Origin: Ferranicluibacter rubi
Lineage (GTDB): Bacteria; Pseudomonadota; Alphaproteobacteria; Rhizobiales; Rhizobiaceae
Assembly: GCF_011603255.1 (NCBI RefSeq)
Contig: NZ_JAANCM010000002.1
Span: 310,001-374,000 of the forward strand
Direction of reading: 5' to 3'
DNA: 64,000 bases
A program made the translations under genes and the position numbers. The notes under the pieces are model-generated. The model saw only the letters and a program-made list of their open reading frames with translations. It ran no database searches and was not told the DNA's origin. Below, piece after piece: positions 1 through 9,429 of the stretch; positions within the stretch are counted from its first letter, which is position 1; each line of letters opens with the position of its first letter.

Positions 1-883
1 CGCCGAGGTCGAGACCTTCATAAAGCCGCTGGGCGACCTGCATGGTGCGCGATGCGGAGAAGCCGAGCTTCGAGGATGCCGCCTGCTGCAGCGTCGAGGT
101 GGTGAAGGGCGGCGAGGGGTTGCGCTTGACGGGCTTCGCCTCGACGGTATCCACGACGTAGGAGGCGCCTTCGAGCAGGGCCTTCAGGTCGGTTGCCTGT
201 TCGCCATTGCCGACCGAGCGCGCCTGCAGGCGCTTGCCGTCTGCGGCCACGAGGCGGGCTTCGAAATCGTCGCCGCGCGGCGTCTTCAGGATGGCGGAGA
301 GGTTCCAGTATTCTTCCGAGACGAACCGCTCGATCTCCGACTCTCGGTCGCAGACGAGGCGCAGCGCGACGGACTGCACGCGGCCGGCCGAACGGGCACC
401 GGGCAGCTTGCGCCACAGGACCGGCGACAGGTTGAAGCCGACGAGATAGTCGAGCGCGCGGCGTGCGAGATAGGCATCCACCAAGGGAACGTCGATGTCG
501 CGCGGATTGGCCATCGCGTCGAGCACGGCCTTCTTGGTGATGGCGTTGAAGACGACTCGGCTGACGGGCTTGTCGCCGATCAGCTTCTTCTTGCGCAGCA
601 GATCGAGCACATGCCAGGAAATCGCTTCGCCTTCGCGATCCGGGTCGGTTGCGAGAATGAGGCCATCGGCGTTCTTCAAGGCAGCGCCGATGTCGTTCAT
701 TCGCTTGGCGGACGCGCTGTCCACCTCCCAGATCATGGCGAAGTCTTCGTCGGGCTTGACCGAGCCGTCCTTGGCCGGAAGGTCGCGAACGTGACCGAAC
801 GAGGCCAGAACCGTGTAGCCGGGGCCGAGATATTTGTTGATGGTCTTTGCTTTAGCCGGCGATTCAACGACGACGACATTCAT
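1..883 (-). CDS. topA: DNA topoisomerase I, N-terminal part (cut by window edge)
   Basis: Type IA topoisomerase that relaxes negatively supercoiled DNA. The leftward frame opens with MNVVVVESPAKAKTI, the Toprim start with its catalytic Glu, continues through FGHVRDLPAKDG, and runs off the window at TMQVAQRLYEG. In relatives that stretch lies just before the catalytic tyrosine (YMRTDS type), so the active site and the C-terminal zinc domains are outside the window. About 294 codons are visible of a usual 850-900. An in-frame ATG two codons upstream (889) is an alternative start; 883 fits the family N-terminus better. It is the most distal of the leftward genes here and lies about 600 bases from dprA, so it probably has its own promoter. 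Confidence 0.95.
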   Translation of the reverse strand, partial: MNVVVVESPAKAKTINKYLGPGYTVLASFGHVRDLPAKDGSVKPDEDFAMIWEVDSASAKRMNDIGAALKNADGLILATDPDREGEAISWHVLDLLRKKKLIGDKPVSRVVFNAITKKAVLDAMANPRDIDVPLVDAYLARRALDYLVGFNLSPVLWRKLPGARSAGRVQSVALRLVCDRESEIERFVSEEYWNLSAILKTPRGDDFEARLVAADGKRLQARSVGNGEQATDLKALLEGASYVVDTVEAKPVKRNPSPPFTTSTLQQAASSKLGFSASRTMQVAQRLYEGLDLG

Positions 884-1292
884 GGTCATAGGATTCAGCA
901 ACCATAGAGAGGGGTGACGGACTTCCCTCAGCCGTCACGCCGGGAACTTTTGAAGCCCCGACATGGAGGGGGATTTCGTCGCGGTCAAGTGGCGACCATG
1001 AAATTAGCCAGTTTGCATAGACGATCGACAGACCCGCAACCTGTTCATTTTCAGGCGTTTGACGATCTTTCGACAAGGTGTCGCGCCCGAAGGCTCGCCA
1101 GCCCGGAATACAACGCGCCACAACCTTTGAGGGATAATGTTATTATTGCAATTAGGAATATTTGCGTTATCGTCGGCGGAAGAGAAGAGAGTGCACCGAC
1201 GGACAGGCAGTGGTGATGGCCGCACAGGTTGTTGCCGCGTGTGCTGTCGGCTGCCCGCTCGGGATCGAGGCCAAGCCCAACAGGACGTATTC
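884..1292. other. Intergenic region upstream of topA and a small divergent gene
   Basis: This 409-base stretch holds no ORF with a recognisable product. It must contain the topA promoter (leftward) and one for the small rightward gene at 1293. It includes an AT-rich patch at about 1136-1170, a possible promoter area, but I could not assign convincing -35/-10 boxes. Confidence 0.5.
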
Positions 1293-1550
1293 ATGGTGCC
1301 CGTACACAAAGACGCTGCTGTTCCCGCGACACCTGACGACGAGAGCCTCGCCTATATTCGTCAGATGCTCGCAGAGCTGCGTGGTGTCGCGGACGAAAAG
1401 GGTGCCGACATGCTCTGCTACCTCCTGGAGATGGCCTATGTCGAGGCGGGCGACCTCATTTCCGGCCGCCGCGCCCTGTCAGCCAAGGGGCTCAAGAGAA
1501 ACGAGGCCGCCGGGGTGGCGGTGAAGCCGGCCGGCAAGATCAAGCTCTAG
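1293..1550 (+). CDS. Small conserved rhizobial protein of unknown function
   Basis: An 85-residue protein. The central part ([17 protein letters not shown], then [18 protein letters not shown]) looks amphipathic and helical, and I recall similar small proteins in Rhizobiaceae genomes; no function is known to me. The ATG at 1293 is chosen because AGGA at 1282-1285 sits 7 bases upstream; the frame stays open further 5' (to 1137), but that part looks like non-coding translation. The 3' end runs 72 bases into the convergent dprA gene, so the last ~24 residues may be poorly conserved. No signal peptide or membrane segment. It is cytosolic if expressed. Confidence 0.6.
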   Translation: MVPVHKDAAVPATPDDESLAYIRQMLAELRGVADEKGADMLCYLLEMAYVEAGDLISGRRALSAKGLKRNEAAGVAVKPAGKIKL

Positions 1551-2651
1551 CAGCACGAGATAGACCGCCGAGGCGGCAAAGCCCGTATGGCGGATGATGT
1601 CGTCGGTCTCGACCGGCGTCGGCCCGAGCGCATCGATGATCGCCTCGCGCTCCCGGTCGCCGGGTAGCGCAGCTGCGGGCCGCCTTTCGGTGCCGATGTC
1701 CACGTCGTTCTCCGCTTCGCGCGCCTGAGGCTGGTCGAACAGGTCGATGCGGCTGAGCGGCGCCAGCGCCTCCAGAATGTCGCGCGCTTCCGTCGTCACC
1801 ACGGCGCCGTCCTTCAGGAGACCATTGGTGCCGTGGCACCGGGGATCGAGCGGCGACCCCGGCACGGCAAAGACGAGACGCCCGAAATCGGCGGCGTAGC
1901 GCGCCGTGATCAGCGATCCGGAGCGACTTGCAGCCTCCACGACGGCAAGCCCCAGCGCCACGCCGGCAATCAACCGGTTGCGGCGCGGGAAGTCGCGCGC
2001 CCGCGGCTCCCATCCGAAGGGCATCTCGGTGATGGCAAGGCCTTGTCCCCCGGTGATCTCGTCGAGCAGCGGCACGTTCTCGGGCGGGTAAGGCTTGTCG
2101 ATGCCGCCGGCGAGGACGGCGATCGTGCCGGTGTCGAGGCTCGCGCGATGGGCGGCCGTGTCGATGCCGCGGGCAAGCCCGGAGATGATCGTATAACCTG
2201 CCCTGCCGACATCGCGGGCGATCATGGCGGCGAACTTGGCGCCGCTGATGGAGGCGTTGCGGGCGCCGACGATGCCGAGCGCAGGCGCGGTGCCGGTGGA
2301 CGCACGTCCCTTGACGGCGAGAAGCGGCGGCGCGCCGTCGATCTGGCGAAGGGCTGCCGGATAGTCCGGTTCGCCGATACCGACGAATCGCGCGCCGCAA
2401 CGGGCGGCGATCGCCAATTCCCGTTCGGCTTCCGCGACCGTGGCGATGCGGATCGCGCGCGTGGAACCGCCTCGGCGGGAGAGTTCCGGCAGCATCTCCA
2501 GCGCCGTCTCGGCCGATCCGACATGGTTGATGAGGTCGCGGAAGGTGACGGGGCCGACATTGTCGGAGCGGATAAGGCGCAGCCAGGCTATTCTTTGACG
2601 ATCCGTCAGCGCGATGCCCTTGCTTTCCTGGCTCTTCGCGCTGTCGCTCAT
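1479..2651 (-). CDS. dprA: DNA-processing protein DprA
   Basis: DprA (Smf) binds incoming single-stranded DNA and loads RecA during natural transformation; the family is also kept in species not known to be competent. The 390-residue product has an N-terminal helical segment, a Rossmann-like core with [48 protein letters not shown] and [11 protein letters not shown], then a linker and a C-terminal winged-helix region ending near residue 390. The length is normal for Alphaproteobacteria. It starts 6 bases after plsY stops and is probably cotranscribed with plsY and pyrBC. No other competence genes are in view, so a role in transformation here is inference. Confidence 0.95.
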   Translation of the reverse strand: MSDSAKSQESKGIALTDRQRIAWLRLIRSDNVGPVTFRDLINHVGSAETALEMLPELSRRGGSTRAIRIATVAEAERELAIAARCGARFVGIGEPDYPAALRQIDGAPPLLAVKGRASTGTAPALGIVGARNASISGAKFAAMIARDVGRAGYTIISGLARGIDTAAHRASLDTGTIAVLAGGIDKPYPPENVPLLDEITGGQGLAITEMPFGWEPRARDFPRRNRLIAGVALGLAVVEAASRSGSLITARYAADFGRLVFAVPGSPLDPRCHGTNGLLKDGAVVTTEARDILEALAPLSRIDLFDQPQAREAENDVDIGTERRPAAALPGDREREAIIDALGPTPVETDDIIRHTGFAASAVYLVLLELDLAGRLHRHPGGLVSLEPLG

Positions 2652-2657
2652 CTAAGC

Positions 2658-3272
2658 TTATCCCTTCTGGCCGATGCGGCTTTCGGTCCCGGCGATCAAG
2701 CGCTCGATATTGGCGCGGTGTTTGATCCAGGTGATGACGCTCAAGACCACAAAGAGAAGGCCGATGCGCCCATAGCCGGCGACCAGCAGCACGACCGGCA
2801 CCACGACGGTAGCGACGAGCGCTGCCAGCGAGGAATAGCGCGTGACCTTGGCGACGATCAGCCAGCAGGCGGCGAAGACGAGGACGACGAGCGGCGCGAG
2901 GCCGAGCAGCACGCCGATATAGGTCGCGATGCCCTTGCCGCCCTTGAAGCCGAGCCAGACCGGAAAGAGATGCCCGAGAAAGGCGCCGAAACCTGCGGCA
3001 ATACCGGCCTCCGGGCCGAGAAAATGATAACCGACGGCGGCGGCCAGCGTGCCCTTCAGCGCGTCCAGCAGCAGGGTCGCGGCCGCCAGCTTCTTGTTGC
3101 CGGTGCGCAGCACGTTGGTGGCGCCGATATTGCCGGAGCCGATATTGCGCACATCGCCGAGCCCTGCCGCCCGCGTCAGGATCAGGCCGAACGGGATCGA
3201 GCCGAGCAGATAGCCCAATAGAAGGAAGCCGAGCGTCGGCAGAGCCGGCAGCGGCCACGTGAACACGTCCAT
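2658..3272 (-). CDS. plsY: Acyl-phosphate:glycerol-3-phosphate acyltransferase PlsY
   Basis: Integral membrane enzyme that transfers an acyl group from acyl-phosphate to sn-glycerol-3-phosphate, giving lysophosphatidic acid, the first step of phospholipid synthesis. The 204 residues contain several hydrophobic helices and the three family motifs: LLGSIPFG with [12 protein letters not shown] near residues 22-57, and [15 protein letters not shown] near 100-115. Length is typical. It lies between pyrC-like (23 bases upstream) and dprA (6 bases downstream), all leftward and tightly spaced, which suggests one transcript. Its usual partner PlsX is not in the window. Confidence 0.96.
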   Translation of the reverse strand: MDVFTWPLPALPTLGFLLLGYLLGSIPFGLILTRAAGLGDVRNIGSGNIGATNVLRTGNKKLAAATLLLDALKGTLAAAVGYHFLGPEAGIAAGFGAFLGHLFPVWLGFKGGKGIATYIGVLLGLAPLVVLVFAACWLIVAKVTRYSSLAALVATVVVPVVLLVAGYGRIGLLFVVLSVITWIKHRANIERLIAGTESRIGQKG

Positions 3273-3295
3273 GAATGCCCCCTCGCGTCAGCCTC

Positions 3296-4582
3296 CTACA
3301 GGCTGTGCACGCACTTTCCCGCAACATAGGTGCGAACGGCGCGGCCCGTAAAGCGGGCATTTTCGAACGGCGTGTTTTTCGAGCGCGAGACGATGGCGTC
3401 CTTGGAGACGATCCATGGCTCGTCGAGATCGATCAGCGTGATATCCGCCTTCGCACCGGGCTTCAGCGTTCCGGCATTGAGCCCGAAGATCTGCGCCGGC
3501 CGGGTGGAAAGCGCGTCGATCAGGCGCATCAGCGAGACTTCGCCGCTGTGATGCAGCCGGAGCGCTGCGGCCAGCATCGTCTCCAGACCGATCGCGCCAT
3601 CGGCGGCGTCGGCGAACGGCAGGCGTTTGGTGTCGACGTCCTGCGGGTCGTGCGAGGAAACGATGATGTCGATCCGGCCCTCGGCCAGCGCCTGCACCAT
3701 GGCCCTGCGGTCGTCCTCGCCGCGCAGCGGCGGCGTCAGCTTGAAGAAAGTCCGGTATTCGCCAATGTCGTTCTCGTTCAGCGACAGATGATTGATCGAG
3801 ATGCCCGAGGTCACATTGACGCCGCGCGACTTCGCCAAAGCGATGGCATCGACCGATTCCGGCAGCGAGATCTTGGCGGCGTGGTAGGCGGCGTGGGTGA
3901 GGCCGGCGACGCGCAGGTCGCGCTCCAGCGGAATGATCTCCGCCTCGCGCGGCACGCCGGACAAGCCCAGCCAGCTCGCGAGCAGCCCCTCGTTCATGAC
4001 GCCACCGGCGCCCAGATACTTGTCGCGTGATTCCAGCGCGATCACCATGCCGAACTCACGGGCATAGGTCATTGCGCGGCGGAGCACGAGCGTATCATGC
4101 AGGGCCTCGCGCCCATTGGTGAAGCAGACGGCGCCGGCTTCGCTGAGAAGGCCGAACTCGGTCATCTCGGTGCCATGCAGCCGCTTGGTCAGCGCGGCGG
4201 CCGGATAGACGTTGACGACCGCCTTGTCGCGCGCCGTCTTCATGACGAACTCGACGAGCGCGATGTCGTCGATGACGGGATCGGTATCCGGCATGGCGAT
4301 GAACGACGTGATACCGCCGACGGCGGCAGCCTGAGCCGCAGACGCGATCGTCTCGCGGTGCTCGGCACCGGGTTCGCCGACGAACACACGGGCATCGACG
4401 AGGCCGGGAACGGCGATCAAGCCGCGGCAATCCTCTGTGGTCGCGCCTTCGGGAATGCCCTGGTTCGCCGCATCGCTGCCGGCAGCGAGGATCACGCCGT
4501 CGCGAATGAGGATCGTGCCCGTTTCGTCAAGGTTGCGCGACGGGTCGATGATGCGCAGGTTGGTGAGAACAAGATCGGTCAT
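3296..4582 (-). CDS. pyrC: Dihydroorotase-like protein, probably catalytically inactive PyrC homologue
   Basis: The 428-residue product has the amidohydrolase fold of class I dihydroorotase: [30 protein letters not shown], the segment around [28 protein letters not shown] and [13 protein letters not shown]. But the metal ligands are missing: the HxH after the first strand is R65-V-F67, the CHVS-type His is replaced (YHAAKIS), and the usual TDHAPH reads SSHDPQ. Inactive pyrC' proteins that associate with aspartate transcarbamoylase are known from Pseudomonas; I infer a similar structural role here. The ATG overlaps the pyrB stop by four bases (ATGA), implying translational coupling to pyrB. 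An active dihydroorotase should be encoded elsewhere in the genome. Confidence 0.9.
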   Translation of the reverse strand: MTDLVLTNLRIIDPSRNLDETGTILIRDGVILAAGSDAANQGIPEGATTEDCRGLIAVPGLVDARVFVGEPGAEHRETIASAAQAAAVGGITSFIAMPDTDPVIDDIALVEFVMKTARDKAVVNVYPAAALTKRLHGTEMTEFGLLSEAGAVCFTNGREALHDTLVLRRAMTYAREFGMVIALESRDKYLGAGGVMNEGLLASWLGLSGVPREAEIIPLERDLRVAGLTHAAYHAAKISLPESVDAIALAKSRGVNVTSGISINHLSLNENDIGEYRTFFKLTPPLRGEDDRRAMVQALAEGRIDIIVSSHDPQDVDTKRLPFADAADGAIGLETMLAAALRLHHSGEVSLMRLIDALSTRPAQIFGLNAGTLKPGAKADITLIDLDEPWIVSKDAIVSRSKNTPFENARFTGRAVRTYVAGKCVHSL

Positions 4583-5538
4583 GCGCCGTAACCCTGGTTG
4601 TTGAGGCCGCCCTGATGTTGTGAGACGAGCAGCGCTTCCATCACGGCCATACGAACGGCAACGCCCATTTCGACCTGCTGCTCGATGACGCTCTGTGGTC
4701 CGTCGGCAATCTCGGAGGCGATTTCGACGCCACGGTTCATCGGGCCTGGATGCATCACGAGCGCATCCTCCTTGGCGGCTTTCAGCTTCTCCGCGTCGAG
4801 GCCGTAATAGCGGAAGTATTCGCGCACCGATGGTACGAAGGCACCGGCCATGCGCTCGCGCTGCAGCCGCAGCATCATCACGACATCCGCATCCTTCAGG
4901 CCCTCTTCCATCGAGTGGTAGACCTCCGCGCCCATCTCGGCGATGCCGGACGGCAGTAGCGTTGCAGGGGCGACGACGCGCACACGGGCGCCCATCTGGT
5001 TGAGAAGCAGGATGTTGGAGCGAGCCACGCGTGAGTGCAGCACATCGCCGCAGATCGCCACGATGATGCGCGACAGCTTGCCCTTGGCCCGCCTTATGGT
5101 CAGCGCGTCGAGAAGTGCCTGTGTCGGGTGCTCGTGCTGCCCGTCGCCGGCATTGATAACCGAGCAGGAGACCTTCTGCGCCAGGAGGGCGGCGGCACCG
5201 GCCGATGAGTGGCGCACGACCAGCACGTCGGGATGCATGGCGTTCAGCGTCATCGCGGTGTCGATGAGCGTTTCGCCCTTCTTCACCGAGGAATTGCCGA
5301 CCGACATGTTCATGACGTCGGCCCCGAGCCGTTTTCCGGCAAGCTCGAAGGACGACTGCGTCCGGGTGGAGGCTTCGAAGAAGAGGTTGATCTGGGTGAG
5401 GCCCCGGAGCGTCGAGGTTTTCTTCTCGCGCTGACGGGAAATTTTGACCGCCTCGTCGGCAAGATCGAGAAGTCCGGTGATATCGCGCTCGTTCAGGCCC
5501 TTGATGCCGAGAAGATGGCGATGCGGAAAGAAATCCAT
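4579..5538 (-). CDS. pyrB: Aspartate carbamoyltransferase catalytic subunit
   Basis: Condenses carbamoyl phosphate with aspartate to carbamoyl-aspartate in pyrimidine synthesis. The 319-residue chain shows the carbamoyl-phosphate site [13 protein letters not shown] (about residues 53-65), [12 protein letters not shown] in the hinge, and [12 protein letters not shown] near the C-terminus. The length is that of a catalytic subunit without an N-terminal extension. No pyrI regulatory gene is nearby; instead the gene is coupled by an ATGA overlap to a degenerate pyrC homologue, as in organisms whose transcarbamoylase is a PyrB/PyrC-like dodecamer. First gene of the leftward group pyrB-pyrC-plsY-dprA. 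Confidence 0.97.
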   Translation of the reverse strand: MDFFPHRHLLGIKGLNERDITGLLDLADEAVKISRQREKKTSTLRGLTQINLFFEASTRTQSSFELAGKRLGADVMNMSVGNSSVKKGETLIDTAMTLNAMHPDVLVVRHSSAGAAALLAQKVSCSVINAGDGQHEHPTQALLDALTIRRAKGKLSRIIVAICGDVLHSRVARSNILLLNQMGARVRVVAPATLLPSGIAEMGAEVYHSMEEGLKDADVVMMLRLQRERMAGAFVPSVREYFRYYGLDAEKLKAAKEDALVMHPGPMNRGVEIASEIADGPQSVIEQQVEMGVAVRMAVMEALLVSQHQGGLNNQGYGA

Positions 5539-5746
5539 GGGAAGCCCGCCTCAAATGGTCGCGTTGCGCGCTCTATAGAGCCTGTGTGGGTGAGCGGCAA
5601 GGCAGTGCGTGAGAACAGGTGAGGACAAAGCCCGCAGGCGCTGACGCATCGGGGCCGCAGAGGCTTGGCCGATGGCCGTATCGATTTTGCGGGAGGGCGC
5701 AGCCAGTGCTGTTCCTAACGTTCGGGACTTCGGCTAGAACCGGATC

Positions 5747-7396
5747 ATGACCGTGACTCGACCCGACCAGACCCTTGACGACCTCAACCAGCCGAAACCC
5801 TGGTCGGGCATCAACGCCTATCGTTCCGATCCCCTGCTGACCGACGTCGCAAGCGGGCTGCCCAAGGTGTTGCGCGACGATTTCGACGGGCTCGGTCGCT
5901 ATGTGACCTCCCCGGAAGCGCAGGATCTCGCGCGCATGGCCAATCAGGGCGTGCCGCAGCTACGCACGCACGGGCCGCGCGGCGAGCGGCTCGATGTGAT
6001 CGATTTCCATCCCGCCTGGCATGCGCTGATGCGCCGCTCCATGACGGCGGGCCTGCATTCTTCGGTCTGGGAAAACGTGCCCGACGAGCGCGGCCATGCC
6101 CATAAGAGCCGCGCCATACGGTTCTATCTCACCGCGCAGCTCGAAAGCGGCCATCTCTGCCCGCTGACGATGACCAGCGCCTCGCTGGCCGCCATGGCTG
6201 CGACGCCGATGGTGCAGAAGGAATGGGCACCGAAGGTCCTGTCGCGGAAATACGACGCCTCGAACCGCCCCTTCATGCAGAAATCCGCCGTCACCATCGG
6301 CATGGGTATGACGGAGAAGCAGGGCGGCACGGATGTTCGCGCGAACGTCTCTACCGCCGAGCGGGTGGGCGAGGGCATCTACCGCCTCTCCGGCCACAAA
6401 TGGTTCATGTCCGCGCCGATGAGCGACGCCTTCGTCATGCTGGCGCAGACGCGCGAGGGGCTCGGCTGCTTCCTCGTTCCCCGTCTGCTGGAGGACGGAT
6501 CTGCAAACGGCCTGCGGTTCCAGCGGCTGAAGGACAAGCTCGGCAACCGCTCGAACGCGTCGTCCGAAGTCGAGTTTTCCGAAACCTTCGGCTTCATCCT
6601 CGGCGCGCCGGATGCCGGCATCACCACGATTCTCGACATGGTCACGCTGACGCGGCTCGACTGCGCCCTGTCGTCGGCCGGCATGATGCGTGCGAGCCTT
6701 GCCGAAGCCGTGCACTACACCCGCGGACGCGCCGTCCTCGGCCGCCCGCTGGTCGCGCAGCCGATGATGACGCGTGTGCTTGCCGATATGGCGCTGGACG
6801 TGGCCGCCGCGAGCGCACTTTCCTTGCGACTCGCCGATGCTTTCGACCGCGCCCGCGACAGCGCGGAGGAGGCGGCCTATGCCCGCATCATGACGCCGGT
6901 CGTCAAATACTGGGTCTGCAAGACGGCGCCCACGCTCATCGCCGAGGCGATGGAGTGCCTGGGTGGGAACGGTTATGTCGAGGAGCGACCGATCGCCCGG
7001 CACTACCGCGAGGCGCCGGTGAATGCGATCTGGGAAGGCTCCGGCAATGTGATGGCGCTCGACGTGCTGCGCGTGCTGAAGCGCGGCCGCGAACTGTTCG
7101 AGGCCCTGTTCGAAATCATTGGCCGCGACCTTGGCCCGGCCGCGCGGAAGACCATCGACGTGCTGCGTGCCGCCATTTCGCTCTGCGAGCGCGACGAGGG
7201 GGCGGCCCGCCTGCTGGTCGAGCAGCTTGCGCTCGCTGCTGCTGCTGCCGAACTCTACCGGCTCGGTGCCGGACGCATCGCCGACGCCTTCATGGAATCG
7301 CGGCTCGCCGCCGGCTGGCGCTCGACCTACGGCATGCTCGACTCGCGCTTCGACAGCGCGATGATCGTCGATCTCCTTTATCCCGCTTCCAGCTGA
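5747..7396 (+). CDS. aidB: AidB-like acyl-CoA dehydrogenase family protein
   Basis: A 549-residue flavoprotein of the acyl-CoA dehydrogenase superfamily. The length (ordinary ACADs have about 380-400 residues) and the block GMGMTEKQGGTDVRAN (about 184-199) identify the AidB branch, which in E. coli is induced by alkylation stress and binds DNA through its C-terminal domain. Also visible are LSGHKWFMSAP (flavin region) and ECLGGNGYVEE followed by IWEGSGNV near residue 430. The enzymatic substrate of AidB is unsettled. The ATG at 5747 leads directly into the family N-terminus. No ada/alkA-type neighbours are present; it stands alone between pyrB (divergent) and two small membrane genes. Confidence 0.92.
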   Translation: MTVTRPDQTLDDLNQPKPWSGINAYRSDPLLTDVASGLPKVLRDDFDGLGRYVTSPEAQDLARMANQGVPQLRTHGPRGERLDVIDFHPAWHALMRRSMTAGLHSSVWENVPDERGHAHKSRAIRFYLTAQLESGHLCPLTMTSASLAAMAATPMVQKEWAPKVLSRKYDASNRPFMQKSAVTIGMGMTEKQGGTDVRANVSTAERVGEGIYRLSGHKWFMSAPMSDAFVMLAQTREGLGCFLVPRLLEDGSANGLRFQRLKDKLGNRSNASSEVEFSETFGFILGAPDAGITTILDMVTLTRLDCALSSAGMMRASLAEAVHYTRGRAVLGRPLVAQPMMTRVLADMALDVAAASALSLRLADAFDRARDSAEEAAYARIMTPVVKYWVCKTAPTLIAEAMECLGGNGYVEERPIARHYREAPVNAIWEGSGNVMALDVLRVLKRGRELFEALFEIIGRDLGPAARKTIDVLRAAISLCERDEGAARLLVEQLALAAAAAELYRLGAGRIADAFMESRLAAGWRSTYGMLDSRFDSAMIVDLLYPASS

Positions 7397-7477
7397 GCGC
7401 TGTCATGAACGCGTTGGGCAGGGGCTCTTGCCAGATGGTCAGGACGCCCCCGCAAAGCTCGCGCCGGCCTCGCGCCT

Positions 7478-7520
7478 GTTAACCTTAACAAAAGGTTGAC
7501 GTTGCCTCGTCAAGGTTAAC
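7478..7520. repeat. Nested inverted repeat after aidB
   Basis: Outer arms GTTAACCTT (7478-7486) and AAGGTTAAC (7512-7520) are perfect complements; inside them TTGACG (7496-7501) pairs with CGTCAA (7508-7513, overlapping the outer arm by two bases). It lies 82 bases past aidB and 39 bases before the next start. It has no T-run, so it is not a clear terminator; it could be an operator or a processing structure. Confidence 0.5.
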
Positions 7521-7558
7521 GTTCCATGTGTGGTGGATCGCAACCGCACGGAGCCCGC

Positions 7559-7732
7559 ATGATGCGCGCAGTCCTGACATTCATTCCCATGTCGATCTTC
7601 GCAGCCGTCGCGCTGGACGTGGCGGTGCCGGCGCTCGTTCTTCTCGTCTGCGTCATTGCCACCAGCGCGGTGGCATCGGTCGGTGTCTGGGGAGCCCGCG
7701 GCGTGGCGAACATGAGAGGAGACCGGACATGA
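7559..7732 (+). CDS. Small hydrophobic membrane protein, unknown function
   Basis: A 57-residue protein that is almost entirely hydrophobic: two probable membrane helices (about residues 5-22 and 25-45) and a short polar tail with Arg. Start choice: ATG at 7559 or 7562, with ACGGAG at 7548-7553 suitably placed. The stop overlaps the next start by four bases (ATGA at 7729-7732), so it is very likely translationally coupled to the following small membrane protein. I do not recognise the family. Confidence 0.55.
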   Translation: MMRAVLTFIPMSIFAAVALDVAVPALVLLVCVIATSAVASVGVWGARGVANMRGDRT

Positions 7733-8064
7733 AGTGGCTTCTGATCCTCTGGGGCGGGCCGGTCCTGTTCCTGACGAGCTGGTACACGCTCTCCTACAAC
7801 GACATCAGCTTCGGCATCTTCATGCTGTCGCGGGAGGCGAACGACCTCGTGTTCCAGATGTACGGCAACGTGCTTGGCATCGACCCCAAGACGATCCCGC
7901 TGCTCGTCGCGCGCGCGATGATCTTCGACAGCTTCATCGTCTTCGGCCTCATCGCGCTACGCAAGCGCAAGGCGATTCTTGCCTGGTACCGTCGCCGGAA
8001 CGATCAGTCGTCGGTGGATGCCACAGCGCGTGCAAGCGATGTCAGCCTGTCCAGCGCGCCCTGA
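7729..8064 (+). CDS. Small membrane protein, unknown function
   Basis: A 111-residue protein with an N-terminal hydrophobic helix ([20 protein letters not shown], about 2-21), a central soluble stretch with [20 protein letters not shown], a second helix near residues 64-80 ([13 protein letters not shown]) followed by a basic [13 protein letters not shown] block, and a Ser/Ala-rich tail. A strong GAGAGGAG precedes the ATG at 7729. It is coupled to the upstream 57-residue gene by ATGA. Its last 61 bases overlap the convergent ruvX 3' end. The protein looks real because hydrophobicity, RBS and coupling agree; the function is unknown. Confidence 0.7.
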   Translation: MKWLLILWGGPVLFLTSWYTLSYNDISFGIFMLSREANDLVFQMYGNVLGIDPKTIPLLVARAMIFDSFIVFGLIALRKRKAILAWYRRRNDQSSVDATARASDVSLSSAP

Positions 8065-8495
8065 AGAATGAAGGACGCGGCGGCCGAATCGATGCGCTCC
8101 GCCCGCTTGGCGCGGGACACGTCCATCTCGATCAGCGTCCGCTCAGCCGCCACCGTCGATAGCCGCTCGTCCCAGTAGACGAAGGGCAGGGTGGTTTTCT
8201 GTTCCATGTTGCGCACGAAGGCCCGTGTCGCCTGCGCCCGCGGCCCATGCGACCCATCCATGTTCACCGGCAGCCCGATCAGGAAGGCAGCGATCTTTTC
8301 CTTCTCCGCAAAGGCCAGCAGCGCCTGCGCATCGGCCGTGAACTTCGTCCGCTTGATCACCGTTCGCGGCGTCGCCAGCCCGCGGCCGAGATCGGATACC
8401 GAGAGGCCGATCGTCTTGGTGCCCAAGTCAAGCCCGGCAACCGCCTGACGCGGCAGCAGTGCGCTCGCAAGCTCCTCGATAGTCATCACGCTCAT
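8004..8495 (-). CDS. ruvX: Putative pre-16S rRNA nuclease / Holliday-junction resolvase-like YqgF (RuvX)
   Basis: A 163-residue RNase H-like fold protein. [16 protein letters not shown] (about 20-35) carries the first catalytic Asp, [11 protein letters not shown] the central strand motif with GLP.N, and [15 protein letters not shown] the WDERLST motif typical of YqgF; a final Asp lies in [12 protein letters not shown]. The family processes the 5' end of 16S rRNA in E. coli and was also described as a putative Holliday resolvase. Start at 8495 is preceded by GGAAAGG on the leftward strand; 8486 is an alternative. The 3' end overlaps the convergent small membrane gene by 61 bases. Confidence 0.95.
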   Translation of the reverse strand: MSVMTIEELASALLPRQAVAGLDLGTKTIGLSVSDLGRGLATPRTVIKRTKFTADAQALLAFAEKEKIAAFLIGLPVNMDGSHGPRAQATRAFVRNMEQKTTLPFVYWDERLSTVAAERTLIEMDVSRAKRAERIDSAAASFILQGALDRLTSLARAVASTDD

Positions 8496-8625
8496 GCTAA
8501 ACCTTTCCGTCGGCCTTTGTCTTTGCCTGTCGATGTTCCATATGCTCCGCGGGCACCGATTTCACCAGCGTGCTTTTTCCGCTGGGGTTTAGGGCGCGCC
8601 CGCTACAGATGACAGGAGATATGTC

Positions 8626-9330
8626 ATGAAGATCCAATGGCTCGGCCATTCCGCCTTCCACATCGAGACAACCAAAGCGAAGATCCTGATCGATCCGTTC
8701 TTCTCGGGCAATCCGTCCTTCGACGAATCGACCCGCAAGGACGCGGCCGCCGGCCTCGACTATATCCTGCTCACACACGGTCATGGCGACCATGTCGGCG
8801 ACACCATCGCGCTGGCCAAGGAAACCGGCGCGACCGTCGTCGCCAATGCCGATCTCGCGGCATGGCTCGGTTCACGGGGCGTCTCCGCGCTCGAAATGGG
8901 CAATACGGGCGGCACGATCCACCTCAAGGGCTTTTCCACGACCTTCGTCAACGCGCTGCATTCCTCCGCGCAGATCACCGAGGATGGCGTTTCGCACTCG
9001 CTCGGCAGTGCCAACGGCCTCGTCCTCCATTTCGACGATGCGCCGACGCTCTACCACATGGGCGACACCGACATCTTCTCGGACATGGCGCTGATCCAGG
9101 AACTTCACCAGCCCGATATCGGCCTCGTTCCGATCGGCGATCGCTTCACGATGGGCGGTGCCGTGGCCGCGCTCGCCTGCCAGCGCTACTTCAAGTTCGG
9201 CACCGTGCTGCCCTGCCACTACGGCTCCTTCCCGATCGTGGACCAGACACCCGACCTCTTCCTCGCCGCCATGGAACCGGCGAGCACCAAGGTCGAAGTC
9301 CCCGCCGTGGGCGCTGTCGTGACGGTCTGA
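8626..9330 (+). CDS. UPF0173 family metal-dependent hydrolase
   Basis: A 234-residue metallo-beta-lactamase-fold protein. The N-terminus [15 protein letters not shown] and the metal motif [10 protein letters not shown] (about residues 50-59), HMGDTDIF, and [10 protein letters not shown] near the C-terminus match the UPF0173/YtkL-type hydrolases, for which no physiological substrate is established. ATG at 8626 follows AGGAGA at 8611-8616. It is divergent from ruvX across about 130 bases and precedes gatC by about 100 bases; no functional link to either is evident. Confidence 0.93.
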   Translation: MKIQWLGHSAFHIETTKAKILIDPFFSGNPSFDESTRKDAAAGLDYILLTHGHGDHVGDTIALAKETGATVVANADLAAWLGSRGVSALEMGNTGGTIHLKGFSTTFVNALHSSAQITEDGVSHSLGSANGLVLHFDDAPTLYHMGDTDIFSDMALIQELHQPDIGLVPIGDRFTMGGAVAALACQRYFKFGTVLPCHYGSFPIVDQTPDLFLAAMEPASTKVEVPAVGAVVTV

Positions 9331-9429
9331 TCACCTAGCGAACGCGGTCTTCGCCTTAATCCCCCGTTGCGCGCTCCCGTCGTGGTCAGTATAGCGGGGG
9401 ATCATTTCCCGTCAGGCCCGGAGTCCGCC

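Noticed and set aside
1137-1292. Longer N-terminus for the small protein at 1293
   Set aside because: Residues before the 1293 ATG are Arg/Cys-rich noise and the AGGA site fits 1293.
4583-5554. In-frame upstream extension that would make the pyrC-like protein 752 residues
   Set aside because: The extension is the out-of-frame complement of pyrB; the family N-terminus MTDLVLTN starts at 4582 with ATGA coupling.
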